Shown piece after piece: positions 8,619 through 17,770 of a DNA stretch of 64,000 nucleotides. Positions within the stretch are counted from its first letter, which is position 1; the number at the start of each line of letters is the position of its first letter. The DNA comes from Gammaproteobacteria bacterium (GTDB lineage Bacteria > Pseudomonadota > Gammaproteobacteria > Competibacterales > Competibacteraceae): the NCBI GenBank assembly GCA_024235095.1, contig JACKNC010000001.1, positions 2,794,501 to 2,858,500 of the forward strand, read 5' to 3'. The notes under the pieces were generated by a model that saw only the letters and a program-made list of their open reading frames with translations, searched no databases and was not told where the DNA came from. Position numbers and translations under genes: made by a program.

Positions 8619-9406
8619 GTGCGACCGTCGCTGCTGAATCTCCGGTGATCGCGGTGCGCGGTCTGCGCACTCAATTTGGTGCTGAGATCATTCACGATAA
8701 CCTGGATTTTGACGTTCATCGAGGCGAGATTATCGCCTTGGTCGGCGGCAGCGGCTCCGGGAAAACCACATTGTTGCGAGCGATTATCATGTTGCTGAAA
8801 CCGACGGCAGGTTCCATTAAGCTGTTGGGTCAGGAAGTGATTGGCATTAGCGACAGTGCAGCGTTTCAATTGCGTCGCCGATTCGGCATGTTGTTTCAGC
8901 AAGGCGCGCTGTTCAGTTCGCTGACCGTGCGGGAAAATGTGGCCGTGTCGCTACGTGAGCACACCCAGCTGCCCGCCCCGTTGATTGCGGAAATTGCTGA
9001 TCTCAAAATCGTGCTGGCCGGCTTGCCGGTTGACACCGGCAATAAACTGCCACGCGAATTGAGTGGCGGCATGTTGAAACGGGCAGCGCTGGCGCGAGCG
9101 CTGGCGCTTGATCCAGCGTTGCTATTCCTGGATGAACCCACCGCCGGTCTGGACCCGGTCAGTGCGGGCGCTTTCGATCAGTTGGTGGTGCAGCTCAAAG
9201 AATCACTGGGTTTGACTGTGGTGATGGTGACCCACGATCTGGATACGCTCTGGCAGGCAACGGACCGGGTTGCGTTTCTCGGCGAAAAGCGGGTGATTGG
9301 CTATGCGCCGATGCAGGAGTTGACAATGGCCGACCATCCGCTCATTCGAGCTTATTTCGAAGGGCCGCGTGGCCGCGCGGCGCGGGAGCAGGCGCTTGCA
9401 AAGTAA
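8615..9406 (+). CDS. mlaF: MlaF-type ABC transporter ATP-binding protein
   Basis: ATPase that powers the MCE lipid transporter at the cytoplasmic face. Walker A is GGSGSGKTT, the Q-loop is in FGMLFQQGALF, the signature is LSGGM, and Walker B is LLFLDEPTAGLDP followed by a switch histidine in VTHDLD. The GTG at 8615 overlaps the permease stop. A longer open frame exists upstream but runs inside mlaE and gives no family-like sequence. The product is 263 residues, normal for MlaF. Confidence 0.92.
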   Translation: MSATVAAESPVIAVRGLRTQFGAEIIHDNLDFDVHRGEIIALVGGSGSGKTTLLRAIIMLLKPTAGSIKLLGQEVIGISDSAAFQLRRRFGMLFQQGALFSSLTVRENVAVSLREHTQLPAPLIAEIADLKIVLAGLPVDTGNKLPRELSGGMLKRAALARALALDPALLFLDEPTAGLDPVSAGAFDQLVVQLKESLGLTVVMVTHDLDTLWQATDRVAFLGEKRVIGYAPMQELTMADHPLIRAYFEGPRGRAAREQALAK

Positions 9407-10424
9407 TGTCAATTACGCCCTGGTCGGGCTGTTCGTCATTATCCTCGGTTCAGCACTGTTAAGCGTGGTGTTCTGGTTGACCTTGGGTGATGAGACAAAA
9501 CTCTATGATCCTTATCGGGTTTACTTCCATGAATCGGTAGCGGGTCTGAACCTTAAGGCGACGGTGCGTTATCGCGGCGTCGATGTCGGGCAAGTGGAAT
9601 CAATCCGATTGGACCCCAACAATCCCGACCGGGTCGATGTGGTGCTAGGTATTGAACGCAACACGCCGATTCGTCGTGACACGATTGCTACTTTGTCCAC
9701 CCGGGGTCTAACCGGTGTGGCCTCGGTGGAACTCAGCGGCGGCGGTCAGTCCCTGCCGTTGGAGAAGAAGCCGGATCAGGATTTGCCGGTCATCCAGGCC
9801 GGTCCGTCGCTGGTGACGCGCCTGGATGATGGATTTAACAGCCTCATCAATAACTTCGATAATCTATCGAAGCGGTTGGAACGGTTGCTGAACAATGAAA
9901 ATCAGACGGCGCTGACCGAGATTTTACAGCACTTGAGCGCTATCACCGGCGCAATGGCCAATCGTTCGGACAGCCTGCGCCAAACGTTGGAAAATGTCGA
10001 AACGTTCACCAATACCCTGGCCCAGCGTTCTGAACGCCTCGGTCGGGCGTTGGACCAGCTGGCGACGGCTCTGGAAAGCGCGGATGAGCTGACTACTCAA
10101 TTCCAGGCGACCCTGCGCGAGGTCCAGGCCAGCGCCCAGTCGGTGCGCAATGCCGCGAATAATGTTACAAAAACAAGTCAGTCTTTCACCAAGCTGGCTG
10201 TGGATGGTCGCCAGGAATTACAGCGATTGAGTCAGAATACCGTGCCTGAACTGGATACCTTATTGGTGCAGGCGAATGAGCTGATGATCGTGTTGCACCG
10301 ATTGGCCAAGATGCTGGAAGAAAATCCTCGCGCCCTATTGCTGGGTCACCCGCAAGGCCGGCCTGGGCCGGGAGAAGATAATCAGGTTTCAGCCCCCAAA
10401 TTTCAGGCTCCAGGCGTCAGGTGA
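9396..10424 (+). CDS. mlaD: MlaD/MCE-domain substrate-binding protein of the lipid transporter
   Basis: Periplasm-facing protein anchored by one N-terminal helix (YALVGLFVIILGSALLSVVFWL), followed by an MCE domain (VYFHESVAGLNLKATVRYRGVDVGQV) at about residues 35-115 and a long helical C-terminal region rich in Gln, Asn and Ser. MCE proteins form rings that pass lipid between membranes. The TTG at 9396 is preferred because GGGAG lies 7 bp upstream; the alternative GTG at 9369 adds nine basic residues. It overlaps mlaF. The product is about 342 residues, in the range of the longer PqiB/MCE single-domain proteins. Confidence 0.87.
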   Translation: MQSNVNYALVGLFVIILGSALLSVVFWLTLGDETKLYDPYRVYFHESVAGLNLKATVRYRGVDVGQVESIRLDPNNPDRVDVVLGIERNTPIRRDTIATLSTRGLTGVASVELSGGGQSLPLEKKPDQDLPVIQAGPSLVTRLDDGFNSLINNFDNLSKRLERLLNNENQTALTEILQHLSAITGAMANRSDSLRQTLENVETFTNTLAQRSERLGRALDQLATALESADELTTQFQATLREVQASAQSVRNAANNVTKTSQSFTKLAVDGRQELQRLSQNTVPELDTLLVQANELMIVLHRLAKMLEENPRALLLGHPQGRPGPGEDNQVSAPKFQAPGVR

Positions 10425-10460
10425 AAGACTGCTTGTCTGCCGGCGGCGGTAACCATTCAG

Positions 10461-10495
10461 TCCCCCCCTTTGGCAAGAGAGGGTTAGAGAGAATT
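10461..10495. repeat. Degenerate C-run/G-run repeat in the lipid-transport operon
   Basis: TCCCCCCCTTTGGCAAGAGAGGG followed by TTAGAGAG. It is a worn half unit of the dispersed repeat, between mlaD and the lipoprotein gene. The 3' arm has decayed, so it should not form a strong hairpin or stop transcription. Confidence 0.6.
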
Positions 10496-10535
10496 GCGGC
10501 CAGATGCTATCTATTTGAATTGAGGAGAAAAGGAA

Positions 10536-11171
10536 GTGCTTGAAGGGATCCGACATAGAATAATGACTCACGGATGGAGAGTCATGTTGCTGTTCGCGCT
10601 GGCGATAGGGGCCGGCTGTACGTTGCCACAGGATAATTCACCGCCGCCGCAGGCTTATTTACTCGGAGGGAGCAGAGCTTTCACGTCAACGCTGGCGCAA
10701 CGCCCCAGTGGCAAAATCCTGTTAGTGACCGTTTCCAAGGAAGCGCCAGGTTTTGATTCGCAGCGCATCGCTTACACCCGGGAACCGCCTAAGCTGGATT
10801 ACTACAATAACAGTGTCTGGAGCGACACGCCGGCGAAGATGCTGTCGCCGCTTTTGGTTCGTGCTTTCGAGGCCACGGGCGCGTTCAAAGCGGTGGTGTC
10901 GCCACCGTCGCCAGTGCTGGCCGACCTGCGAGTGGATGTAGATCTAATCCGCCTGCAACAAGAATTCATGATCCCGCCCAGCCGGGTGCGCTTGACGACG
11001 CGCATCAAGGTGATGGATATGAAGAGCGGTCATGTGCTAGGTACGAGGATCTTCGAGGCGGTAGAACCCTCGCCCAGCGAGGATGCATACGGTGGAGCGC
11101 AGGCCGCCAACGCGGCAGTGCAAAAACTGCTGGACGAAATGACAGCTTTTGCGCTGAGTTATCTGGAGTGA
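10536..11171 (+). CDS. ABC-type transport auxiliary lipoprotein (PqiC-like)
   Basis: Outer-membrane-type lipoprotein that usually completes MCE transport operons. The N-terminus holds a signal peptide with lipobox-like LAIGAGC, so the mature protein would begin at that cysteine. The body has the ABC_trans_aux pattern (YLLGG..., RIAYTREPPKLDYYNNSVWSDTPAKMLSPLLVRAFEATGAFKAVV). It has 211 residues. The GTG at 10536 has GAGGAGAAAAGGA just upstream; an internal ATG at 10563 is the alternative. It is the last gene of the operon, and a 155-bp gap precedes the receiver-domain gene. Confidence 0.82.
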   Translation: MLEGIRHRIMTHGWRVMLLFALAIGAGCTLPQDNSPPPQAYLLGGSRAFTSTLAQRPSGKILLVTVSKEAPGFDSQRIAYTREPPKLDYYNNSVWSDTPAKMLSPLLVRAFEATGAFKAVVSPPSPVLADLRVDVDLIRLQQEFMIPPSRVRLTTRIKVMDMKSGHVLGTRIFEAVEPSPSEDAYGGAQAANAAVQKLLDEMTAFALSYLE

Positions 11172-11326
11172 CTGGAAAGAATTGGGTGAATCATCCTGAC
11201 TTTCGCTATATTCGTAGCATCGCGACGCGCCGTCATCTGCTGTTATCCGTGACAAACGCTCTTTCCGCCCATGAATCCTGCTAATCTGTCTGAAATAAAA
11301 TCCGGCCCGGAAAACCTGGAGGATCC

Positions 11327-12442
11327 ATGCCAGTCCGACACGTCCTTGTAGTAGATGATTCCAAGTCTGCACGACTAATGCTGCGCAAGATGTTGCAAGG
11401 CTTTGGCATGACCGTGGATACCGCGGAATCTGCCGAGGAGGCCCTGAACTATCTGCGCGACCGGCAACCGGATGCGATTTTCATGGATCACACCATGCCC
11501 GGCATGGATGGTTTAACCGCCGTGCGGCAGATCAAGGAAAATCCAGCGATCGCCGCGATTCCGGTCGCGATGTACACCTCTCGGGATGAGCCTACCTATC
11601 TGCAAGAGGCGAGAGCAGCGGGCGCTATTGACGTACTGACCAAGCCGGCCATGCCGGAAATGCTGAGTGTGCTTCTCGAGCGAATGCATCAGGCGCTGGA
11701 TGCCGCGCAGGCGCCGATTACCGCGCCCACACCTGAAGAGGGTGGTGGAGCCGTGTCGGTTGAGTGGGTGGAGAAAATCGTCGTCGACAAGGCGGAATCG
11801 GTGATTTACGACGCCATCGAGTCCCAGGTGTTGCCGTTGCTCAACGATGTCATCGCCAAATTGCGGCAGGAAATGGATGCCGGCCAGGCGAAAACCTGCG
11901 GTCAGGTGGCTGAGCGAATTTGCCAGGAGCAGATGGCGGCATGGCAACCGACTGGCCAGGCATCCGCTACCCCGCCGCCATTGACTGAAGACGCGATTAA
12001 AGCACAGCTCGCTCCTTTGCTAGAGCAGCGCTTGGCGGCGTTCCAGACCCAGGAACGCGCCGGACTTGAAGATATCGCGCGCGATATAGCGGGGCAGGTC
12101 TGCACGAGCCAATTGCATGAACTGTCTGAGCGATTGGTGCGACAATTAAGCACCCGGTTTGCCGAAGCAGTTCGTAAGGCGGCTTCGACCGCTCACGACG
12201 CCGCGGTCGATGCGGCCCGGGCAGTAGCGATCGAGGCGGCCCGCTCAGCATCGCTACCGATGCCCGGAGAAGCGCCGGTGACCAGTTCTCAGGCAGAAAG
12301 CGTTACCGCGGCGATGGAGCAAGCAGCTCATCAACTCTGGGCAGACGCGCGGCGCGATCTGGGACGACGTATTTACTGGGCGGCGGGTTGCGCAGCAGCG
12401 GTGGGCGTTGGAGCAGCGATCGTGGCGTATGGATTGCGTTAA
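11327..12442 (+). CDS. Receiver-domain protein with helical region and C-terminal membrane anchor
   Basis: Residues 1-125 form a CheY-like receiver: acidic pair D10/D11, phospho-acceptor D54 in IFMDHTMPG, Thr/Ser at 84-85 and K106 in DVLTKPAMP. There is no DNA-binding or enzymatic output domain. Residues ~140-340 are Ala/Glu/Gln-rich and should be helical. A hydrophobic segment close to the C-terminus (AAGCAAAVGVGAAIVAYGL) looks like a tail anchor. The output is therefore probably protein interaction at the inner membrane. It heads a co-directional set with the coiled-coil, SrfB and DUF3592 genes (gaps 72, 28 and 33 bp). No histidine kinase is nearby. Start ATG 11327 follows GGAGG. Confidence 0.75.
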   Translation: MPVRHVLVVDDSKSARLMLRKMLQGFGMTVDTAESAEEALNYLRDRQPDAIFMDHTMPGMDGLTAVRQIKENPAIAAIPVAMYTSRDEPTYLQEARAAGAIDVLTKPAMPEMLSVLLERMHQALDAAQAPITAPTPEEGGGAVSVEWVEKIVVDKAESVIYDAIESQVLPLLNDVIAKLRQEMDAGQAKTCGQVAERICQEQMAAWQPTGQASATPPPLTEDAIKAQLAPLLEQRLAAFQTQERAGLEDIARDIAGQVCTSQLHELSERLVRQLSTRFAEAVRKAASTAHDAAVDAARAVAIEAARSASLPMPGEAPVTSSQAESVTAAMEQAAHQLWADARRDLGRRIYWAAGCAAAVGVGAAIVAYGLR

Positions 12443-12514
12443 GAAGACCGATTGTTCATTCAGATGCTGAATGATTTGGGTGGAAGTTGATAAAGCAAAA
12501 GCGGAATTAGAATT

Positions 12515-13510
12515 ATGGCAGACATCGTCTATTTAATCATTGGGATAGTTGCCGGATTGGTAGTGGGTGCTGTCTTGATTTATCTGTTGCCCTACCAAGC
12601 TCTGCGTAGCGCTTATGCGCGGATACAAGCCGAACTGGTAGAGGTCCAGTCTAGCAATGGCGTCCTGCAAGTAAGCCTTCAAGCGGAGCAGTCCAAATCC
12701 TATCAGGGTCGCCAGACTCTGTTGGGGCGGCAAAAGCGTCTTGAGCACGATCTGGCCGAGGCCAGCGAGCGTCAGGCTGAGCTGGAGCGGCAATATGCTG
12801 AGTTCAAGGAACAGGGCGGGCAGCAGTTGCAGACGCAACAACAAGAAGTGGAGAAACTGCGCGAGGCCATGGCGCAGCTGCAGCGGGATCGAGACGCTCT
12901 GCAGGATCGTTTCGCCCAGAAAGGCGCTGAATGGGATGAGGAGCGGCAAAGTCTGCTCCTGTTGAATGGTCAACTCGAAGATCAGGTGCAAGGGTTGCGT
13001 CGGGAGAAGACTCAATTGAGCGCCCGACTGGACCAGCAACAGGAGACTTGGGAGCAGGAACGATTGGCTCTGCAGATTCAGATGAATACCTTGGAAGATA
13101 GCCTGGCGCTGCAAAAAGCGCGCGTTGATCAGAATTTGCCGCCGGATAGCGCCCTTCAAGTAGAGCGACTACAAACGGAGTTAGCCGATCTCAAACGACA
13201 GCAGACTGCATGGGACGAGGAACGCCAACATTTTCAAGAACAACTTGAACGTTTGCAGGCCGAACGGCGTTTATTACGGACTAAAATCATGGAATCCGGC
13301 GGAACCGGAGGGGGCGATCCAACCCCGGCTGAACGGGAAGTGCGAGATTTGCGCCGGCAATTGACGGAAGCCCAGCAGGAATACCAAGGCCTTAAGGAAA
13401 AACTGGCGGTGCGCGATCACCAATCCGAACAGGAGCGCAGTGCGCTGGAAGCGGAAATCGAGCAATTGATGGAACGGTTGCTGCGAGTACAGCGCGAGCG
13501 CAGCGGTTAG
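12515..13510 (+). CDS. Membrane-anchored coiled-coil protein (function unknown)
   Basis: A 331-residue protein with one N-terminal membrane helix at about residues 4-25 (IVYLIIGIVAGLVVGAVLIYLL). Nearly continuous coiled coil follows, very rich in Glu, Gln, Arg and Leu, with repeated WEQER/WDEER segments. The far C-terminus (EQLMERLLRVQRERSG) is also helical. It has no recognised catalytic motif. The architecture recalls RmuC/ZapG-type or polar scaffold proteins, but no family was recognised. It lies 28 bp before the SrfB gene, so a role as membrane tether or scaffold for SrfB is an inference from position only. Confidence 0.7.
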   Translation: MADIVYLIIGIVAGLVVGAVLIYLLPYQALRSAYARIQAELVEVQSSNGVLQVSLQAEQSKSYQGRQTLLGRQKRLEHDLAEASERQAELERQYAEFKEQGGQQLQTQQQEVEKLREAMAQLQRDRDALQDRFAQKGAEWDEERQSLLLLNGQLEDQVQGLRREKTQLSARLDQQQETWEQERLALQIQMNTLEDSLALQKARVDQNLPPDSALQVERLQTELADLKRQQTAWDEERQHFQEQLERLQAERRLLRTKIMESGGTGGGDPTPAEREVRDLRRQLTEAQQEYQGLKEKLAVRDHQSEQERSALEAEIEQLMERLLRVQRERSG

Positions 13511-13538
13511 CCCAATCGGCGGACGAAGGTGAGCAACC

Positions 13539-16466
13539 ATGCTGGCAAAACTCAGGCAACTTGGCCCACTGATCAATCTGATTCCCAACACCGCTATCCA
13601 GTTTCTGGATTTCGGATTCAACCTCAACGAGATCAGGTTATCCCGCGCCTTCCTGGCGGAAACTGGCGCAGATGGGCGCCCACTATTGACCCCGTTGTAC
13701 GCCGATGACGCCAGCGGCCAATTCGCAACCCACGATGGAAAGACCGTTAAACCTGAGCAAGCCTATTCGCTGAATGCGGCCAAGGCGGCGATGATTCTTG
13801 ATCGAGCCTGGTTGCCGATCCCTTTTCTGCGCATCCGCGAACGCCGTCCTAATCACGATCACCTGTTCGATAATGGACCCACTAACTGGGCGCGGGCGCG
13901 TCTGGTCGAATTGCCGGCCCCGGATGCTGAGGGTCACACGCACCGGGTGACCCTGGCGTTCGACACCCAGTTGTTGCCGACCCGCGAAGGCCGGCCTTAT
14001 CTCGCCCCCAGCGCGCTGGATATGCAATCCGGTGAGGAATTCGCCCTAAGCGATGCCGAGGAGGATACAAGCTGGTTTCTGGAGCAGGAATGGGTGCGGG
14101 AGTGGGTGCATCAGCATTTCCATGCTTATGAACGCCGCCGTCGCGCACCGCGCCGGGTGGATGAAGCGGAGCTGCGCGTCAATCCCGACGGGCAGGCCGC
14201 CTGGTTGACTGTGCTGACGTTGTTGAAAAAAGCGGTGAACCCGCCGCGACTGCGTTTTACTTTTGTGGATGATGGGCCGACTGCCCGACTCAATCGACCG
14301 GTGGATGTGGACGTGGTGCTGGACATCGGCAATTCCCGCACCTGTGGCATGTTGATGGAAACTAGCGGCGATGCGCCGGTGGATATGAACGACAGCTATC
14401 GGCTGGTGTTGCGGGATCTGACGTATCCGGAACGGGTTTATGACGAACCCTGTCCCAGCCGCGTGGAATTTGTGCGCAGCACATTTGGCGATGAAAAGCT
14501 GTCCCGCCGCAGCGGCCGCAGCAGCGCCTTCCTGTGGCCTGCCGTCACCCGGATCGGTTTTGAAGCCCAGGCCCTGTCCTACTTCAGTCACGGCGCGGAA
14601 GGCAGCACGGGTCTGTCCAGTCCCAAGCGCTATCTGTGGGATACCGACCCGCGCCATCATGCCTGGCGGTTTAACGCCGGGCCAGCGGCGGGCGGCGGCG
14701 ACAGCGGTCCAGTGACCACGGGGCCGTTTGTCGGTCATCTGCGCGAAGACGGTGAAGAACTGGAGCCGGGCGAGCCGCCGGCGGTCACCGCGCTGTTCTC
14801 GCGCGGCTCGCTGATGAGCTTCTTCGTCGCCGAGGTGCTGTTGCAAGCCTTTATTCAGGCCAATTCGCCCGCCCGCCGTTCCGAGCGGGTGTATTCCGAA
14901 GCGCCGCGCCGCTTGCACCGGGTGATTCTGACCATGCCCACCGCGATGCCGCTGGCGGAACGCAAGCTGTTCACGCGCCGGGTGAACACGGCGATCCGGT
15001 TGACCTGGCGGGCACTGGGTCTGGATGAAAGTCAGGCTCCCGAACCGTTTCTGCAATGGGACGAGGCGACCGGCACCCAGATTGTGTTTCTTTACAACGA
15101 GGTCAAGCACAACTTCCAGGGCGATGCGGCGCTGTTCTTTCAGGTGTTTGGCCGAGTCCGGGAAGGCTATGGCGAAACGCCCTGTCTGCGGCTGGCCAGC
15201 ATCGACGTGGGCGGCGGTACTACCGATTTGATTATCACCACCTATCAACTGGAGGGTGGCACGGCGTTGCGGCCTACCCAGGAATTCCGCGAAGGCTTCA
15301 ATATTGCTGGCGACGATGTACTGTGCGGTTTGATCGAGCGCAATGTGCTTCCTGCATTGCTGGAAGCGATTCGCGCCAGCGGCGCGGCTAATCCCGAGGA
15401 ATTACTGGCGCGGCGTCTGGGTGCTAATCGAGGCGATCAGGCCGAGCGCGAGCGCACCTTGCGCCGGCAGTTCGCCAGTCAGGTCGCATTGCCATTAGCG
15501 CTGGCGTTACTGCAACGCTACGAAAACGCCGATCTGAGCATGGGCAATGAAGCGGTGACGCTCAAGCTGGCCGATGTTTACCCACCGGGCGCCAGGCCGC
15601 ATGAACAGGTCACCGCGTTTCTGGAAGAAGCCGTCCATGCCGCTGGCGGGCAGGGTTTTCAACTGGCTGAGGTCGCCTTTTCCACCACCATGCTAGCGGT
15701 GGACACCACCGTGCGCCGTATTCTTGGCCAAGTGCTGAGCGATTTGTGCGAAGTCGTGCATTTGTACGATTGCGATTACCTGCTGATTTCCGGGCGGCCC
15801 TGCCGATTCCCGGCGGTGCGGGCCGCGATTTTAGCGAAACTGCCGGCGCCGCCGGATCGCATTGTCAGCCTGCACGCTTATCGGGTGGGGGATTGGTACC
15901 CCTTCCGTTCAGTCGGTGGGCGGTTAACCGATCCCAAAACGACGGCAGCGGTCGGGGCGATGGTTTGCGCGCTGTCCGAAGGGCAGTTGTACAAGTTCAA
16001 CTTGCGCAGCCGCGAACTGGGGATGAAATCCACCGCCCGTTTCATTGGCGTGCTGGAGCAAACTGGACGGTTGAAACCGGAGAATGTGCTGTTCGCTAAT
16101 CTGGAACTGGAGGATCGCAAGACGCGCCTACCGGAAGCGACTTTCGATTTTTACGCGCCGGTGTTTCTCGGTTTCCGGCAATTGAATGTCGAGCGCTGGC
16201 CGGCCTCGCCGCTGTACCGGGTGACTTTTGCTCATCCCCAGGATGCCCGCTCCAAGGCGTTGCCGCTTAAAGTGACGCTGGAACGCTCCACCGATGAAAA
16301 TGTGGATTTGGACTTCAAAGTGATCGCCGTGGCGGACGCGGACGGCAACCAGCAACCCAATGGGGTCGTGCTATTAAAGCTGCAAACACTCAAGGATGAA
16401 TATGGTTATTGGTTGGATACTGGAATTTTCTCGATTTCCGCCCGCGCTATTGAACCGACGAGATAG
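13539..16466 (+). CDS. srfB: SrfB-family protein with actin/Hsp70-type ATPase motifs
   Basis: A 975-residue protein. The start (LINLIPNTAIQFLDFGFNL) and overall length fit the SrfB 'virulence factor' family, known from the Salmonella srfABC operon but of unknown biochemistry. Actin/Hsp70-superfamily motifs can be read: phosphate-1-like DIGNSRT at about residue 262, phosphate-2-like DVGGGTTD at about 556, and an adenosine-motif-like LLISGRPCRFPAV near 750. It should therefore bind ATP in the cytoplasm. SrfA and SrfC genes are not seen; instead the neighbours are a receiver protein, a coiled-coil membrane protein and a DUF3592 protein. The reading frame is intact. The family call rests on remembered sequence features, not a search. 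Confidence 0.8.
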   Translation: MLAKLRQLGPLINLIPNTAIQFLDFGFNLNEIRLSRAFLAETGADGRPLLTPLYADDASGQFATHDGKTVKPEQAYSLNAAKAAMILDRAWLPIPFLRIRERRPNHDHLFDNGPTNWARARLVELPAPDAEGHTHRVTLAFDTQLLPTREGRPYLAPSALDMQSGEEFALSDAEEDTSWFLEQEWVREWVHQHFHAYERRRRAPRRVDEAELRVNPDGQAAWLTVLTLLKKAVNPPRLRFTFVDDGPTARLNRPVDVDVVLDIGNSRTCGMLMETSGDAPVDMNDSYRLVLRDLTYPERVYDEPCPSRVEFVRSTFGDEKLSRRSGRSSAFLWPAVTRIGFEAQALSYFSHGAEGSTGLSSPKRYLWDTDPRHHAWRFNAGPAAGGGDSGPVTTGPFVGHLREDGEELEPGEPPAVTALFSRGSLMSFFVAEVLLQAFIQANSPARRSERVYSEAPRRLHRVILTMPTAMPLAERKLFTRRVNTAIRLTWRALGLDESQAPEPFLQWDEATGTQIVFLYNEVKHNFQGDAALFFQVFGRVREGYGETPCLRLASIDVGGGTTDLIITTYQLEGGTALRPTQEFREGFNIAGDDVLCGLIERNVLPALLEAIRASGAANPEELLARRLGANRGDQAERERTLRRQFASQVALPLALALLQRYENADLSMGNEAVTLKLADVYPPGARPHEQVTAFLEEAVHAAGGQGFQLAEVAFSTTMLAVDTTVRRILGQVLSDLCEVVHLYDCDYLLISGRPCRFPAVRAAILAKLPAPPDRIVSLHAYRVGDWYPFRSVGGRLTDPKTTAAVGAMVCALSEGQLYKFNLRSRELGMKSTARFIGVLEQTGRLKPENVLFANLELEDRKTRLPEATFDFYAPVFLGFRQLNVERWPASPLYRVTFAHPQDARSKALPLKVTLERSTDENVDLDFKVIAVADADGNQQPNGVVLLKLQTLKDEYGYWLDTGIFSISARAIEPTR

Positions 16467-16499
16467 GAAAACTGCTGATCACTCGCTACTCGCCAACAG

Positions 16500-17615
16500 A
16501 TGACTGACCTCTCCCCTACTTCTCTGCATCCCAGCCTCCAACAACTGAACGCTACTCATCGCCGTTTGACTCGTTCGCTAAGCCTGCTGTTCTTTTTAAT
16601 CATGGCTGGCGCTCTGGTCTTCATGATGACCACGGCTTTGTCCAATCGGAGCATGGAAAATCTGTTGATTTTTGCCGTGGCCGGTTTGGTCATACTGCCG
16701 ATGATCGCATTAATGTGGGGTTTGTTGTGGTATCTGGAACGCTGGATGACACGGCGATTGAATGACGCCAACCGGTTGCTGCGAAGTTGCAACCCGGTCA
16801 ATGCCCGCTTAACGCCGGCAGGCGTCAGCAATAAATCCGGGGCGTTGATGACGGTGCAGATCCTTGACCGGCGTCCGGCGACGGGATTGTTTTATGCGCT
16901 GATTGAACCCAATACAGGCTGGACTCGCCCGCCGCGCCAGGAGATCACCGCACAGTTCTATTGCCAGGATTGGCAACCGGACGGTCGATTGGTGGCCTTG
17001 CACGAGGGCCGGGCGCTCCTCGGTAAACTGGTCGATGGCAAAAAGTATTACCGGCAAATGAAGTGGGTGGCGATAGCGGCGGTAACGGCGTTGCTGGTTG
17101 TCGCTACTTTTCTGGCGGCGCTGGCGTTCCAGGAATATCAGACTTATCAGAATCTGCAACAACAACAGCAATGGGCCGAGGCCAGTGCGAACTGGTCTGA
17201 AGCGTCAGGTCGGATTATCCGCGCTGAACTGGCGACGGCGAAAATCCCGAAAGGGAAAATCAAGGTCGACGGCTATTGGCCACGGATCGAGTTCGGTTAC
17301 AGCGTTGCCGGGGTAGAGCAACAGAGTGCAACCCCGTTTTTCTGCAATCGTCCGACAACCCATCGGAAAGCCGTCGAAACGTGGCTAGGGGAATATCCAG
17401 CCGGCGCAGCGGTGACGGTGTATTACGATCCTGCCGATTCCACGCGCGGGGTCTTGAAAGAAGGCTATACTGCTGCTTGCCAGGTTGCACTGGAAGAGAA
17501 ACGGTGGGATGTGATATTTGGGGCCGGCATTGCCGGGTTTTTGTTCCTGCTAATGATCGCAGTGGCCATCGTGTTGCGCCGACAATATTGCCAGGTGCAG
17601 GCTTTTTTAGAATGA
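16500..17615 (+). CDS. DUF3592-like membrane protein
   Basis: A 371-residue protein with four hydrophobic segments: two near residues 20-80 (LLFFLIMAGALVFMM, LIFAVAGLVILPMIALMWGLLWYL), one near 185-205, and one at the C-terminus (IFGAGIAGFLFLLMIAVAIVL). The extracytoplasmic stretch between the last two (ASGRIIRAEL... VYYDPADSTRGVL) has the DUF3592 pattern. Function is unknown. It is the last gene of the SrfB set, 33 bp after srfB, and is followed by an IS, so any further genes of the operon may have been displaced. Confidence 0.7.
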   Translation: MTDLSPTSLHPSLQQLNATHRRLTRSLSLLFFLIMAGALVFMMTTALSNRSMENLLIFAVAGLVILPMIALMWGLLWYLERWMTRRLNDANRLLRSCNPVNARLTPAGVSNKSGALMTVQILDRRPATGLFYALIEPNTGWTRPPRQEITAQFYCQDWQPDGRLVALHEGRALLGKLVDGKKYYRQMKWVAIAAVTALLVVATFLAALAFQEYQTYQNLQQQQQWAEASANWSEASGRIIRAELATAKIPKGKIKVDGYWPRIEFGYSVAGVEQQSATPFFCNRPTTHRKAVETWLGEYPAGAAVTVYYDPADSTRGVLKEGYTAACQVALEEKRWDVIFGAGIAGFLFLLMIAVAIVLRRQYCQVQAFLE

Positions 17616-17770
17616 TTCACTCCATCTTATAAAAAAATTAAGTTAATAAAAGCTTTGAAAGGACTGGCTTCCGCAGATGCAACCGACAATCCACGAAAGC
17701 GCAGAACGCTACCGCCAGATTTTCATACCATTTGCCATTATATTTTACTATAATACGCGATGTTCGACTT

